64,000 bases of DNA, from assembly GCF_041903755.1 (NCBI RefSeq), contig NZ_JBBWVE010000013.1, positions 91,898-155,897 of the forward strand. The letters are read 5' to 3'. Made by a program: the position numbers and the translations under genes. The stretch's first letter is position 1. Every line of letters starts with the position of its first letter. This document shows positions 16,382 through 25,683 of the stretch, one piece after another. Under the pieces are notes generated by a model. It made no database searches. It was not told the origin of the DNA and saw only the letters and a program-made list of their open reading frames with translations. The stretch is from Thiocapsa roseilacustris. GTDB lineage: Bacteria; Pseudomonadota; Gammaproteobacteria; Chromatiales; Chromatiaceae.

Positions 16382-17917
16382 TTGCCCACCCAACGTCTGA
16401 GCGCCGAAACCACACCGCCCGCCCCGCCGAACGCCATGATCATCTTCGGTGCCGCGGGCGATCTGACTAAGCGCAAGTTGATCCCCGCACTCTTTCATCT
16501 GTGCCACGGGAACCTGCTTCCGGACACCTTCGCGGTCGTAGGGCTGGACCGCTTGGAGATGGACGACGCGACCTTTCAGGCGATGATGGCCGAGGAGGTG
16601 AAGCGAAACGTCGGAAACGCTTGGGATGCAGAGACCTGGGCGCGTTTATGTGAGCGTCTTCACTACATGCCGGGCAACTTTACTGAGCCGGAGGCCTACG
16701 TCGATCTCTGCGAGCGCCTGTCCGGGATCGATGCAGAGCGGGGAACCGACGGGAACTATCTCTTCTATCTCGCTGTTCCGCCATCGCTCTTCGGCGACAT
16801 CACACGTCTGCTCGGCGCCGTCGGACTGACCGCGGAGTGCGAGAACGACTGGCGTCGCGTCATCATCGAAAAGCCCTTCGGCATCGATCTGGACAGCGCC
16901 AAGGCGCTCAACCGGATGCTCCACGAGACCCTGGACGAGGACCAGATCTACCGTATCGACCACTATCTGGGCAAAGAGACCGTCCAGAACATCATGGTCT
17001 TTCGGTTTTCAAACGGCTTCATCGAGCCGCTTTGGAATCGCCAACACATCGATCATGTCCAGATCACGGTCGCAGAATCAGTCGGTGTCGAGCATCGCGG
17101 CCCCTACTACGATTCGGCCGGCGCCTTGCGCGACATGATCCCGAACCACCTCTTGGTCCTGCTCGGGTTTCTCGGGATGGAGCCGCCCAACTCGTTCGAC
17201 TCCCAAGCCGTGCGCGACGAGATCAACAAGGTGTTGGACGCCGTCCATCCGCTCACCCCCGAGCAGGTTTTGACCAATGCCGTCCGTGGTCAATACGGCG
17301 AGGGTGTGATGACGAACGGCGAGAAGGTGCCCGCCTACCGATCTTCCCCGGGGGTCGATCCCAATTCGCGCACCGAGACCTTCGCCGCACTCAAGCTGAC
17401 AATGGACAACTGGCGTTGGGCCGGGGTGCCCTTTTACCTGCGCACCGGCAAGCGTCTGACGGCGCAATACACGGAGGTCGTCATTCAGTTCAAGCGGGCG
17501 CCCAAGATCATGTTCAAGGACGCCGACACCGCCCAGATGCACCCGGACATGCTGGTGCTGCGCATCCAGCCGAACGAAGGCATCCAGATCAGCTTCGGGG
17601 CCAAGATCCCCGGGCCGCGGATGCGTGTCGGCACAGTCAACATGGACTTCTGCTATGCCGACTACTTCGGCAACGCCCCTGCAACGGGTTACGAAACACT
17701 CATCTACGACTGCATGAGTGGCGACGCCACGCTCTTCAAGCACGCCGACACGGTCGAGAAGGGCTGGGAGATCGTCCAATCGGTCCAGGACGTCTGGTCG
17801 GCCCTACCCGCCCGCGACTTTCCCAACTATGCGGCCGGCACATGGGGCCCGCCCGCGGCGGGGAATCTGCTCAAGAACGACGGGCGGCTGTGGCGGCGGA
17901 TTACGACGCCCGAGTAG
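16382..17917 (+). CDS. zwf: glucose-6-phosphate 1-dehydrogenase
   Basis: Oxidises glucose 6-phosphate to 6-phosphogluconolactone, entry to the oxidative pentose phosphate path and a main NADPH source. Motifs: nucleotide site IIFGAAGDLTKRKL, EKPFGIDLDSAKALN, and the catalytic RIDHYLGKETVQN. The start is set to TTG at 16382 because AAGGAGAG lies 8 bases before it and gives 511 residues. An in-frame ATG at 16337 lies inside repeat copy F and would add repeat-encoded residues. The stop TAG is the first TAG of a different palindromic repeat. Tandem with gnd. Confidence 0.94.
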   Translation: MPTQRLSAETTPPAPPNAMIIFGAAGDLTKRKLIPALFHLCHGNLLPDTFAVVGLDRLEMDDATFQAMMAEEVKRNVGNAWDAETWARLCERLHYMPGNFTEPEAYVDLCERLSGIDAERGTDGNYLFYLAVPPSLFGDITRLLGAVGLTAECENDWRRVIIEKPFGIDLDSAKALNRMLHETLDEDQIYRIDHYLGKETVQNIMVFRFSNGFIEPLWNRQHIDHVQITVAESVGVEHRGPYYDSAGALRDMIPNHLLVLLGFLGMEPPNSFDSQAVRDEINKVLDAVHPLTPEQVLTNAVRGQYGEGVMTNGEKVPAYRSSPGVDPNSRTETFAALKLTMDNWRWAGVPFYLRTGKRLTAQYTEVVIQFKRAPKIMFKDADTAQMHPDMLVLRIQPNEGIQISFGAKIPGPRMRVGTVNMDFCYADYFGNAPATGYETLIYDCMSGDATLFKHADTVEKGWEIVQSVQDVWSALPARDFPNYAAGTWGPPAAGNLLKNDGRLWRRITTPE

Positions 17918-17990
17918 GTTGTGCCGAGCCGTGCGAGGCACAACGCACCGCCGGCGGGTGTTGTGCAGCCTATCGTCAGCACAACCTACG
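17914..17990. repeat. GTAGGTTGTGC palindromic repeat, copy 2 (full)
   Basis: An imperfect palindrome with outer arms GTAGGTTGTGC and GCACAACCTAC and an inner CACCGCCGGCGGGTG palindrome. The leading GTAG contains the TAG stop of zwf (17915-17917). Its right arm matches copy 1 at 6072. It may act as a terminator hairpin. GTAG feet are typical of REP elements mobilised by RAYT proteins, two remnants of which are in this window. Confidence 0.7.
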
Positions 17991-18025
17991 GAGAGGCCAG
18001 CCCAGATTGGTGAACCCGGAACGCG

Positions 18026-18223
18026 ATGAACCCCCTTGAGACCCGCGACGCGCATTGTCCCTGGTGTGACGCTCCGATCGAGCTGACGATCGACGTCAGT
18101 GCCGTTCCCCAGACCTACATCGAAGACTGCCAGGTTTGTTGCGCCCCAATCGTCGTCGAAGTCGCCATGGATCCGGACCTGGAGGACGACCTAGTCATCA
18201 CCCTGGAGCGTGACGGTGATTAA
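18026..18223 (+). CDS. CPXCG motif-containing cysteine-rich protein
   Basis: A 65-residue protein matching the Cys_rich_CPXG family. Two Cys pairs, CPWC (residues 11-14) and CQVCC (about 35-39), are spaced as in a small zinc ribbon. The C-terminus is strongly acidic (MDPDLEDDLVITLERDGD). Function is unknown; family members are widespread in gammaproteobacteria. It sits alone between zwf and the ABC cassette. Confidence 0.85.
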   Translation: MNPLETRDAHCPWCDAPIELTIDVSAVPQTYIEDCQVCCAPIVVEVAMDPDLEDDLVITLERDGD

Positions 18224-18247
18224 CGCCTTGCTCACGCAGGACAGGAA

Positions 18248-18327
18248 CTGTATCGAGACCCTTCGAGATCGTTGTCGTTTTCGGATCGATCGTCGATTAC
18301 GACAACGACAACGAACAGTCTCGACAG
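18248..18327. repeat. GTTGTCGTT inverted repeat, copy 2
   Basis: Arms GATCGTTGTCGTTTTCGG and TTACGACAACGACAACGA enclose about 15 bases; an outer imperfect arm pair CTGTATCGAGAC / GTCTCGACAG extends it. The inner arms match those at 4750-4803. Terminator-like but without a T run. Confidence 0.6.
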
Positions 18328-18501
18328 GTCTTGCATCCTGCGCCCACCTCGGGTGAAATTCGCGCCCGAGAATCGTCCGGGACCCGGCGGACGTCCAACC
18401 GCGCCAAGATCAGATGATCCGAGGTTATCCCCGAAACCGGACTCGGCGGTCCCGAATCGCTCGATCCTCGACGCGGATTCCATTCCCAACCATTCAAAGT
18501 C

Positions 18502-18588
18502 CTGAACCGCGTCCGCTCCGACACACCAGGAATCGCCGAGGGCCGATCCCGGGCGATGCCGGCCCGAAGTGCACAGGACGCGGTTCAG
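18502..18588. repeat. TAAACCGCG-related single module (copy J)
   Basis: An 87-bp module bounded by CTGAACCGCGTCC and GGACGCGGTTCAG, a diverged form with TGAACC in place of TAAACC. The interior retains GGGCCGATCCCGGGC. It ends 11 bases before the ATG of the ABC ATPase, immediately beside its AGGAG. Confidence 0.75.
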
Positions 18589-18599
18589 CAGGAGACATC

Positions 18600-19538
18600 A
18601 TGATCGAGGTTCGCGAGCTGTGTCGCAGCTACGGCGAGCTCAAGGCGGTGCAAGCGGTGTCGTTCGACATCGGCCGCGGCGAGATCGTCGGGCTGCTCGG
18701 CCACAACGGGGCCGGCAAGACCACTATCATGAAGATGATGACCGGTTATCTGGAGCCAAGCAGCGGCTCGATCCGGATCGACGGGCTGGATATCGCCGTG
18801 CAGCGGCGCGAGGCGCAGCGGCGCATCGGCTATCTGCCGGAGAACTGCCCGCTCTATCCCGAGATGCGGGTGATCGACTACCTGGACTACCAGGCGGCTC
18901 TGCACGGGATGGCCGACAACCGGCGTCCCGCCGCCATCCGCCAAGCGATCGAGCGCACGGATCTCGGCCCCAAGGCGACCGCGACCATCGCCACACTGTC
19001 GCGCGGCTATCGCCAACGCGTCGGCGTGGCCCAGGCGATCCTGCATGAGCCGGCCATCCTCATCCTGGACGAGCCGACCAATGGCCTGGACCCGTCGCAG
19101 ATCCAGCAGATGCGTAGCCTGGTCCGCGAGCTGGCCAAGGACGCGACCCTGATCATCTCGACCCATGTCCTGCAGGAGGTCGAGGCGGTGTGCAGCCGGG
19201 TACTCATCATGCGCGGCGGCCAACTGGCGCTCGACAGTGCACTGGATGCCATCGGGCGACCCAAACGGCTGCTCGTCACGCTCGACTGCTCGCCCGAGGA
19301 GGCGCGTCCGGTGCTCGCGGAGATCGAGGGGGTGACGGCCGTGGAGACTTGGGACGGGGACGCGGGTCTGCGGCATTTCGCCCTGAGCGCCGCGGATCCG
19401 CAGGCGCTCGCGCCTCTCGTCGCCAAGGCACTCGGCGGACAACCCTGGAACCTTTACGGACTCGCGCCCGAGCGGCGCGACCTCGAAGACCTCTTCGGAG
19501 CCGTGACCCTGGAGCAGATGGAGGTGGCTCATGTCTGA
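18600..19538 (+). CDS. ABC transporter ATP-binding protein, GldA-like
   Basis: ATPase subunit of an ABC-2 export system. Walker A GHNGAGKTT, signature LSRGYRQRVGVAQA (a variant LSRGY), Walker B LILDEPTNGLD and H-loop STHVLQE are all present. The C-terminal ~80 residues form the accessory domain seen in GldA/NosF-type proteins. The ATG at 18600 has AGGAG 6 bases upstream and gives 312 residues. It overlaps the next gene by 8 bases. Substrate unknown; similar cassettes in non-gliding proteobacteria keep the gld name only by homology. Confidence 0.9.
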   Translation: MIEVRELCRSYGELKAVQAVSFDIGRGEIVGLLGHNGAGKTTIMKMMTGYLEPSSGSIRIDGLDIAVQRREAQRRIGYLPENCPLYPEMRVIDYLDYQAALHGMADNRRPAAIRQAIERTDLGPKATATIATLSRGYRQRVGVAQAILHEPAILILDEPTNGLDPSQIQQMRSLVRELAKDATLIISTHVLQEVEAVCSRVLIMRGGQLALDSALDAIGRPKRLLVTLDCSPEEARPVLAEIEGVTAVETWDGDAGLRHFALSAADPQALAPLVAKALGGQPWNLYGLAPERRDLEDLFGAVTLEQMEVAHV

Positions 19539-22467
19539 CATCCTGCGCGTCGCACGCCGCGAGCTCGGCGCCTTCTTCGGCTCGCCGGTCGCCTATCTCT
19601 TTATCGGCGCCTTCTTGGCGGTCTCGCTCTTCGTCTTCTTCTGGGTCGATGCCTTTTTCGCGCGTAACATCGCCGATGCGCGCCCCTTGTTCGACTGGAT
19701 GCCGGTATTGCTGATCTTTCTCTGCGCCGCCCTGACCATGCGGCTCTGGAGCGAGGAGCGGCGCGCCGGGACACTCGAAACACTCATGACCCTGCCGGTG
19801 CCGACCCTGAATCTGGTCCTCGGCAAGTTCCTCGCGGCTCTGGCCCTGGTCGCGATCGCCTTGGCCCTGACGCTGCCGATCCCGCTGACCGTCTCGTTGC
19901 TGGGGCCGATGGACTGGGGCCCGGTGATCGGCGCCTATCTGGCGACCCTGCTGCTGGCCTCGGCCTATCTGGCGATCGGACTCTTCGTCTCCTCGCGCAC
20001 CGACAACCCGATTGTCGCCCTGATCGGGACCACCCTGGTCGGTGCCCTCCTCTACCTGATCGGCACCCCTGCGCTGACCAATCTGGTGGGGCATGACGGC
20101 GGCGAACTGCTCCGACTCATCGGTAGCGGCTCGCGCTTCGAGTCCATCACCCGAGGCGTCATCGATCTGCGCGATCTTTACTACTACCTGAGCATCGTCG
20201 GCGCCTTCCTCGCCCTCACCCTCTACAGCCTGGAGCGCCTGCGCTGGGCCGAATCGGACGCCAACCGGCGTCACCATCGACGCTGGACCCTGGTGACCGG
20301 GCTTGTGGTCGCCAACCTGCTGGCCGCGAACCTCTGGCTCGGCGCCATCGGCAACGCCCGTGTGGATCTCACCGAGGGTCGGGTCTACTCGATCTCGGAG
20401 GCGACCCGGACCTATCTGGGCCAGCTGCAGGAACCACTCCTGATCCGCGGCTATTTCAGCGCGGAGACACACCCCTTGTTGGCCCCTTTGGTTCCCCAGA
20501 TCCGCGATCTGCTGCGTGAGTATCAGATCGCCGGCGGCGGCCGGGTCCTGGTCGAGCTCGTCGACCCCGAGCGCTCGCCCGAGTTCGAGCGCGAGGCCGG
20601 CGAGCAATACGGGATTCGCCCGGTCGCCTTCCAGACCGCGACCAAGTATCAGGCCTCCGTGGTCAATTCCTATTTCGACATCCTGATCAAGTACGGCGAT
20701 CAGTTCGAGACGCTCGGCTTTCAGGACCTGATCGACGTGAAGGTCCAGGGCGAGACCGATCTGGACGTGCGCCTGCGCAACCCCGAGTACGACCTGACCC
20801 GCGTCATCCGCAAGGTTCTTTACGGTTACCAGGGCGCCGGCGATCTCTTCGCCAATCTCAACGAACCGGTGCGGTTCCGCGGCTTCATCTCGGCGGCCGA
20901 TCGCCTGCCCGAGCCCTTGCCCGAGCTGCGAGCCGATCTGGAGTCGATCCTGTCCGAGCTTGCCGCGAACGGCGGCGAGCGCTTTAGCTCCGAGATCCAA
21001 GATCCTGCGGCCGGCGACGGCACACTGGCCCAGACGATTGCCGAGCAGTTCGGCTTCGAGCCGCTGGTGGTCAGCCTGCTCGATCCCACGCCCTTCTACT
21101 TCTACATGGTGCTCGAGTCCGGCGATCAGGCCGTTCCGGTTCCGCTCCCCGAATCGCTCGATCGAGCGGGTCTGACACGCGCCATCGAGGCCGGCATCAA
21201 GCGGTTCGCGCCGGGGGTCTTGCGCACCATCGCGCTCTACACGCCGCCGTCGATGCCCGGGATGTTCGGCGAGCCCAGCCCCGGACCCGGCTACGCATTG
21301 TTGCAGGAGACCCTGCGCAGCGGATTCAATCTGCGCGAAACGGATCTCACGTCCGGTCAGGTCGCCGAGGATACCGATCTGCTCCTGGTCGTCGGACCCC
21401 AGGCCATGGACGAGCGCCAGCAGTTCGCCATCGACCAGTTCCTGATGCAGGGCGGGACCCTCATCCTGGCCGCATCCAGCTTCGATCTCGACCTGGCCGG
21501 GGGCTCCATCGCGGCGCAAGCCGCCCCGACCGGGCTGGAGGACTGGCTCGCCCATCAGGGGCTGACACTTGAGCCGAGCCTGGTGCTCGACCCCAAGAAC
21601 ACGCCCTTCCCGATCCCGGTGCAGCGCGATCTGGGCGGCTTCGTGGTCGAGGAGATCCAAACGCTCGACTATCCCTATTTCCCGGACGTCCGCAGCGACG
21701 GACTCGCACAGGACTCCGGCATCACCTCGGCCCTCGGCCAGATCACCATGAACTGGTCCTCGCCGATTCAGGTCGATGGCGAGAAGAATGCCGAGCGGCG
21801 TGTAAGCGAGCTGATCCGCAGCTCGTCCGGGTCATGGACCAGCGACTCGGAGGACATGCAGCCCGACTTCGAGACGCACGGCAGTCTCGGTTTCCCGCGC
21901 GGCGAGGAGCGCGGCAGCCGAGTACTGGCCGTCGCGGTCGAGGGACGCTTCGGCTCGGCCTTCGCGGGGCGTCCTTCGCCGCTCCTGGACGATTCGGCCG
22001 AAGTCGACGCATCCGAAGACAGCGGGCCTGACGACGCCGACCCGCAGGCGATCGACCCCGAGACGGATGAACCCGTCGAGGACAAGGCCCCGGTCATCTC
22101 GGGCGTCGTGGAGACCTCGCCCGCTTCGGCGCGCCTGATCCTGATCGGCTCTTCGACCTTCCTCTCGGACACCGCGATCAGTTTGGCGACCGAGGCGACT
22201 CAGAGCCGCTATCTGGCTCCGCTCGAGCTGATCCAGAACGCGGTCGACTGGTCGTTGGAGGATCGCGGCCTGCTCACTCTGCGCGGACGCGGCCAGTTCA
22301 ACCGGTTGCTCGAGCCGGTAGGTCGCGAGGGTCGCGTCTTCTGGGAGACCCTGAACTATGTCCTGGCGCTCGCCGGTCTGGCCCTGGTGTATTGGCTGTA
22401 CCAACGCTCCAGAGCACGGCGCGAGCGAACCGACGAGGCGATTCTGGGCGATCTTCCGCGTCCTTGA
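19531..22467 (+). CDS. GldF-GldG fusion: ABC-2 permease joined to Gldg-family substrate-binding protein
   Basis: A 978-residue fusion. Residues 1-240 are an ABC-2 permease with about six membrane segments (VAYLFIGAFLAVSLFVFFWV, LLIFLCAALTMRLWSEERRAGT and others). A further membrane helix (about 250-270) leads to a large extracytoplasmic GldG-like region (VDLTEGRVYSISEATRTYL, then GYFSAETHP), and a last helix lies near the C-terminus (VLALAGLALVYWLY). An acidic insert (about residues 825-855) is poorly conserved. In Flavobacterium GldF and GldG are separate proteins. The start overlaps the ATPase gene, so the two are coupled. The export substrate is unknown. Confidence 0.88.
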   Translation: MSDILRVARRELGAFFGSPVAYLFIGAFLAVSLFVFFWVDAFFARNIADARPLFDWMPVLLIFLCAALTMRLWSEERRAGTLETLMTLPVPTLNLVLGKFLAALALVAIALALTLPIPLTVSLLGPMDWGPVIGAYLATLLLASAYLAIGLFVSSRTDNPIVALIGTTLVGALLYLIGTPALTNLVGHDGGELLRLIGSGSRFESITRGVIDLRDLYYYLSIVGAFLALTLYSLERLRWAESDANRRHHRRWTLVTGLVVANLLAANLWLGAIGNARVDLTEGRVYSISEATRTYLGQLQEPLLIRGYFSAETHPLLAPLVPQIRDLLREYQIAGGGRVLVELVDPERSPEFEREAGEQYGIRPVAFQTATKYQASVVNSYFDILIKYGDQFETLGFQDLIDVKVQGETDLDVRLRNPEYDLTRVIRKVLYGYQGAGDLFANLNEPVRFRGFISAADRLPEPLPELRADLESILSELAANGGERFSSEIQDPAAGDGTLAQTIAEQFGFEPLVVSLLDPTPFYFYMVLESGDQAVPVPLPESLDRAGLTRAIEAGIKRFAPGVLRTIALYTPPSMPGMFGEPSPGPGYALLQETLRSGFNLRETDLTSGQVAEDTDLLLVVGPQAMDERQQFAIDQFLMQGGTLILAASSFDLDLAGGSIAAQAAPTGLEDWLAHQGLTLEPSLVLDPKNTPFPIPVQRDLGGFVVEEIQTLDYPYFPDVRSDGLAQDSGITSALGQITMNWSSPIQVDGEKNAERRVSELIRSSSGSWTSDSEDMQPDFETHGSLGFPRGEERGSRVLAVAVEGRFGSAFAGRPSPLLDDSAEVDASEDSGPDDADPQAIDPETDEPVEDKAPVISGVVETSPASARLILIGSSTFLSDTAISLATEATQSRYLAPLELIQNAVDWSLEDRGLLTLRGRGQFNRLLEPVGREGRVFWETLNYVLALAGLALVYWLYQRSRARRERTDEAILGDLPRP

Positions 22468-22474
22468 TCCACGG

Positions 22475-22667
22475 TTAAACCGCGTCCAGAGCAAAATGCT
22501 AACTTACGAGTCAATTCGACGTTTGGTGCATTGACAGCACTCAGTGGGGACGCGATTTAACATAGTAAATTTTTAATATCTTAAACCGCGCCAGCTCCGG
22601 CGGTCGTCAAGTCTGCCGGGGCCGTTCCCATCCAAAAACATCGCATACCGCGCCGAGCGCGGTTTAA
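22475..22667. repeat. TAAACCGCG two-module element, copy G
   Basis: Starts 7 bases after the TGA of the GldFG gene, so here the element does not provide the stop. Some decay in the left module's right arm (GACGCGATTTAA). Linker CATAGTAAATTTTTAATAT. Ends GAGCGCGGTTTAA, 13 bases before the DUF4340 start, within the ABC cassette. Confidence 0.85.
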
Positions 22668-22680
22668 GTTTAAGACGAGA

Positions 22681-23745
22681 ATGACCGACATGACTGTTCA
22701 ATCCGACACCGGCTGGCGCCCGGACCTGCGCGCGCCGATCGTCCTGGGGCTGGCCGGGTTGCTGGTCCTGCAGATTCTGCTCGCGCTCGGCCTGAATCTC
22801 GGCAGCGGTCGCGCACTCGCACCGAGCGCCGTAGACACACCGCTGCTCGGCATGATGTCCGATCAGGTGCAAAGCCTGCACATTGAGATCGGCGACGGGA
22901 CCGAGTCCGTGACCCTTGTGCGCCGCGGCGACACCTGGCGCATTGCGGATCTGGCCGACGTGCCGGTTCAAAGCGCCAAGGTCGAGCAATTCCTAGGCGA
23001 GCTCGCCGCGCTGAAGCGCACCCTTCCGATCGCCACCAGCGAGGAGGCCCGCGAGCGCTTCAGGGTCGCCGATGACGCCTTCGAGCGGCGCCTGACGCTC
23101 GAAAGCGAGACGGGACCGATCGGCGGGCTCCTGATCGGTGACTCGCCCGGCTTCCGGCGTGTCTTCGCGCGACTTCCGGGGGAGCCGGGCGTCCATGAGC
23201 TGAGGCTTGCCTTATCCGACGTCTCCGCACGACGCGACGACTGGATCGAGGTCGGGCTCCTGCGATTGGAGGGCGAGCAGATCAACCGTATCGCCACGCG
23301 CGATTGGATCCTGAGCAAGGACGAGACGGATGTCTGGACGCTCGCCGACAGCAATCGGCCGGTCGACGAAGAGACGATCTCGGCCTTGATGCTGCGCATC
23401 GCCAATCTGGGTTACCGCGGCGTGCTCGGTATCACGGATGATCCTGCCTACAATCAACAGGATCCGCTGATCGAGCTCGAGATCGGACTGACCGACGGCT
23501 CGACGCGGCACTATCGGATCTCACGATCCAAGGACAGCGAGGACTATGTCCTCAAAGACCGCGAACGGCCCTGGTACTTCAAGCTCTCCGAGTTCGATCT
23601 GGGAGAGCTGCTCGACATCGAGAGCGCGGATCTTCTCGCGGCCGACGACGCGGCCGATCCATCCGCGGGCGTCGAGCCCTCGAGCCTATCGGAGATACCG
23701 CCGATGCCGGAGGAGCAGAGCGAGGAGCCGCAACCCACGGACTGA
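22681..23745 (+). CDS. DUF4340 domain-containing protein
   Basis: A 354-residue protein with one N-terminal membrane anchor (APIVLGLAGLLVLQILLALG) and an extracytoplasmic DUF4340 repeat region (VTLVRRGDTWRIADLADVPV, KVEQFLGELAALKRTLPIAT). Such proteins regularly follow GldA/GldFG cassettes, suggesting one complex. The acidic C-terminal tail (EEQSEEPQPTD) is probably disordered. Cotranscription with the ABC genes is likely, with repeat copy G between them. Confidence 0.85.
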   Translation: MTDMTVQSDTGWRPDLRAPIVLGLAGLLVLQILLALGLNLGSGRALAPSAVDTPLLGMMSDQVQSLHIEIGDGTESVTLVRRGDTWRIADLADVPVQSAKVEQFLGELAALKRTLPIATSEEARERFRVADDAFERRLTLESETGPIGGLLIGDSPGFRRVFARLPGEPGVHELRLALSDVSARRDDWIEVGLLRLEGEQINRIATRDWILSKDETDVWTLADSNRPVDEETISALMLRIANLGYRGVLGITDDPAYNQQDPLIELEIGLTDGSTRHYRISRSKDSEDYVLKDRERPWYFKLSEFDLGELLDIESADLLAADDAADPSAGVEPSSLSEIPPMPEEQSEEPQPTD

Positions 23746-23776
23746 GACGTCGCGAGCGTGGTCGTGTGACACGTCA

Positions 23777-23894
23777 CTAAGTAACCGTTCAGAAACAGCC
23801 TAGCCATTCAGGTTCATTCTCCCCCTCTCCCCAACCCCTCTCCCGCGAGGGGAGAGGGGCTAAGATGGATCACGTGTTATTGAACGGTTGCTAA
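23777..23894. repeat. 118-bp repeat-like element with AACCGTTCA ends
   Basis: Ends are TAAGTAACCGTTCA and TGAACGGTTGCTAA, inverted copies with small differences. The middle has a perfect 10-bp C-rich hairpin (23835-23844 with 23850-23859, CCCCTCTCCC arms). It lies between the DUF4340 gene and the spermidine-synthase-like gene. It looks like a MITE or terminator-bearing repeat; no second full copy is in the window. Confidence 0.5.
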
Positions 23895-23987
23895 GATCCA
23901 ACAGGCCAACATGCCGGGCGGCCCTCTGGTCGGCGATCCCGCCCTTCGCTATCCTTGCGGACCGATCGCCCATTCCCGGAGTCCATC

Positions 23988-25511
23988 GTGTCCGACCGTC
24001 TGCGCATCACCTGGTACGGCGTCACCATCTTTCTCAGCTCGGCATTCCTTCTGGTCCTGGAGATCCTCGCGGGCCGCCTGATCGCGCCGTACGTCGGGGT
24101 GTCGCTCTACACCTGGACTGCCATCATCGGCGTCATCCTCGCCGGGTTGTCGCTCGGCAACTGGATCGGCGGGATCTGGGCCGATCGCGGCGGCAACGAG
24201 TTGGCAGCCGGCATCACGCTGGCGCTGGCCGGGCTCTTCAGCCTCGGTATCCTCTTTCTCTTGACACTGGTCGCGCCGCTGATCGAGGCGCGCGAGATGA
24301 CCTTGCTGGGTGCGAGCTTCTTCTACGTCCTTGCGCTCTTCTTCATGCCCGCCCTGTTGCTCGGCGTGGTGACGCCGCTTCTGACGACGTTGGCATTGGG
24401 GCTGGATCGACGCACCGGCCATATCGTCGGGCGTATGCACGCCTTGGGGGCTCTGGGCAGCATCCTGGGCACCTTCGTCACGGGCTACGTGCTGATCCAG
24501 TATCTGGGCACGCGCGGCATCATCATCGGTACCGCGCTCGGGCTCTTTATGCTCGCACTGCCGTTTTTCAAAGGGCGCTCGCGCGTGGCGCCCGTCGCCG
24601 CGCTTGCCGCGGCGGTCGGTCTGATCCTGGTGACGGATGCGCGCAACGGCTTCTCCAACCCCTGCGATCGCGAGAGCAACTATTTCTGCATCCGAGTCGT
24701 CGACGACTCCGAGCGCGCGCCCTTCGGCGTCGCGCGCAGCCTGGTGCTGGACCATCTGGTCCACGGCACCAATCACGACAGCGAGCCCGGCATGCTGATC
24801 TCGCCTTACGTGCAGTTGATGGACGAGCTCGCACTCGAGCACTTCGGAGCAGACAAGGCCGAGACGCTACGCTGGTTCTTCGCGGGCGGCGGCGCCTACA
24901 CCCTGCCCCGCTCGGTCCGCACCCGGACCCCGAACGCGACCGTCACCGTCGCCGAGCTGGACCCACTGGTTACGCGGACGGCCGAAGAGCGGCTGTTCCT
25001 CGACACCGAGGGGATGCGGGTCGTCCACCAGGACGCACGGACCGTCCTCACCCGCGAGCCATCCGAGCGCTACGACGTGATCGTCTCCGATGCCTTCCAC
25101 GACATCTCCATCCCCTACCACCTCGTGACCCGCGAATACGCGGAGCTTGCAAAATCACGCCTGACGCCGGACGGGATCTATCTGCTCAACGTCCTGGACG
25201 CCTTTCCGGATCCGCGCTTGGTCAAGAGCATGATGAAGACCTTGTCCGAGTCGTTCGAGCACGTCCACGTCTGGATGGACATGGTCCCGCCCGAGGCAGA
25301 GCGCATGACCTTCGTCATCTCCGCAAGCGATGCCCGGGAGCCGCCCGAGACGCTCGTCGCCCGACGCGGTTTCGATTATCGTTGGCTGCGTGCGACCGAT
25401 CCCATGATGCGAACGGGGACGGCCTTCGACGCGCTGCCGCTCTTGACCGACAACTATGTCCCCGTCGAGCGGTTGGTCTCGGAGTTCTATTTCGAGGACC
25501 TGGGGCGGTGA
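23988..25511 (+). CDS. fused membrane / spermidine synthase-like methyltransferase-fold protein
   Basis: A 507-residue protein with an N-terminal membrane half of about six to eight helices (ITWYGVTIFLSSAFLLVLEI, then ILAGLSLGNWIGGIWADRGG) and a C-terminal spermidine-synthase fold. In the latter, FAGGGAYTLPR, VTVAELDPLV and VIVSDAFHDISIPYHL are the AdoMet-binding and active-site positions. The GTG start at 23988 is preceded by GGAG 6 bases upstream; an in-frame TTG at 23955 is weaker. Whether it makes polyamines is unproven: many of this fused class have no known substrate. Inner membrane. Confidence 0.88.
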   Translation: MSDRLRITWYGVTIFLSSAFLLVLEILAGRLIAPYVGVSLYTWTAIIGVILAGLSLGNWIGGIWADRGGNELAAGITLALAGLFSLGILFLLTLVAPLIEAREMTLLGASFFYVLALFFMPALLLGVVTPLLTTLALGLDRRTGHIVGRMHALGALGSILGTFVTGYVLIQYLGTRGIIIGTALGLFMLALPFFKGRSRVAPVAALAAAVGLILVTDARNGFSNPCDRESNYFCIRVVDDSERAPFGVARSLVLDHLVHGTNHDSEPGMLISPYVQLMDELALEHFGADKAETLRWFFAGGGAYTLPRSVRTRTPNATVTVAELDPLVTRTAEERLFLDTEGMRVVHQDARTVLTREPSERYDVIVSDAFHDISIPYHLVTREYAELAKSRLTPDGIYLLNVLDAFPDPRLVKSMMKTLSESFEHVHVWMDMVPPEAERMTFVISASDAREPPETLVARRGFDYRWLRATDPMMRTGTAFDALPLLTDNYVPVERLVSEFYFEDLGR

Positions 25512-25683
25512 ACAACAACAGGTCTCCGGCGTCGAATCAAAAGGGTTTGACGGCCTTGACGATCGCGTTCGTCCGAGGGTTCACCCGCCGGATGATGGCC
25601 GCTACGGCCCCTGGGGCCGTTCAACTGCCGGATCTACGTTAAACTAGAGCGCATCTCCGGACGGAGCGCGACGGGAGGGACAC

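Larger units (their letters stand above)
18224..18599. other. 376-bp gap with two palindromic repeats
   Basis: No gene is seen. It holds the GTTGTCGTT inverted repeat (18248-18327) and the short TAAACCGCG-like module J (18502-18588). Between them I see nothing recognisable. Reading frames through here are open but lack start signals. Confidence 0.6.

Noticed and set aside
19276..21660. A 794-codon open frame antisense to the GldFG gene
   Set aside because: It mirrors a strongly supported gene with recognisable domains; its translation is low-complexity (Gln/Gly/Arg-rich) with no family resemblance, as expected in high-GC DNA.
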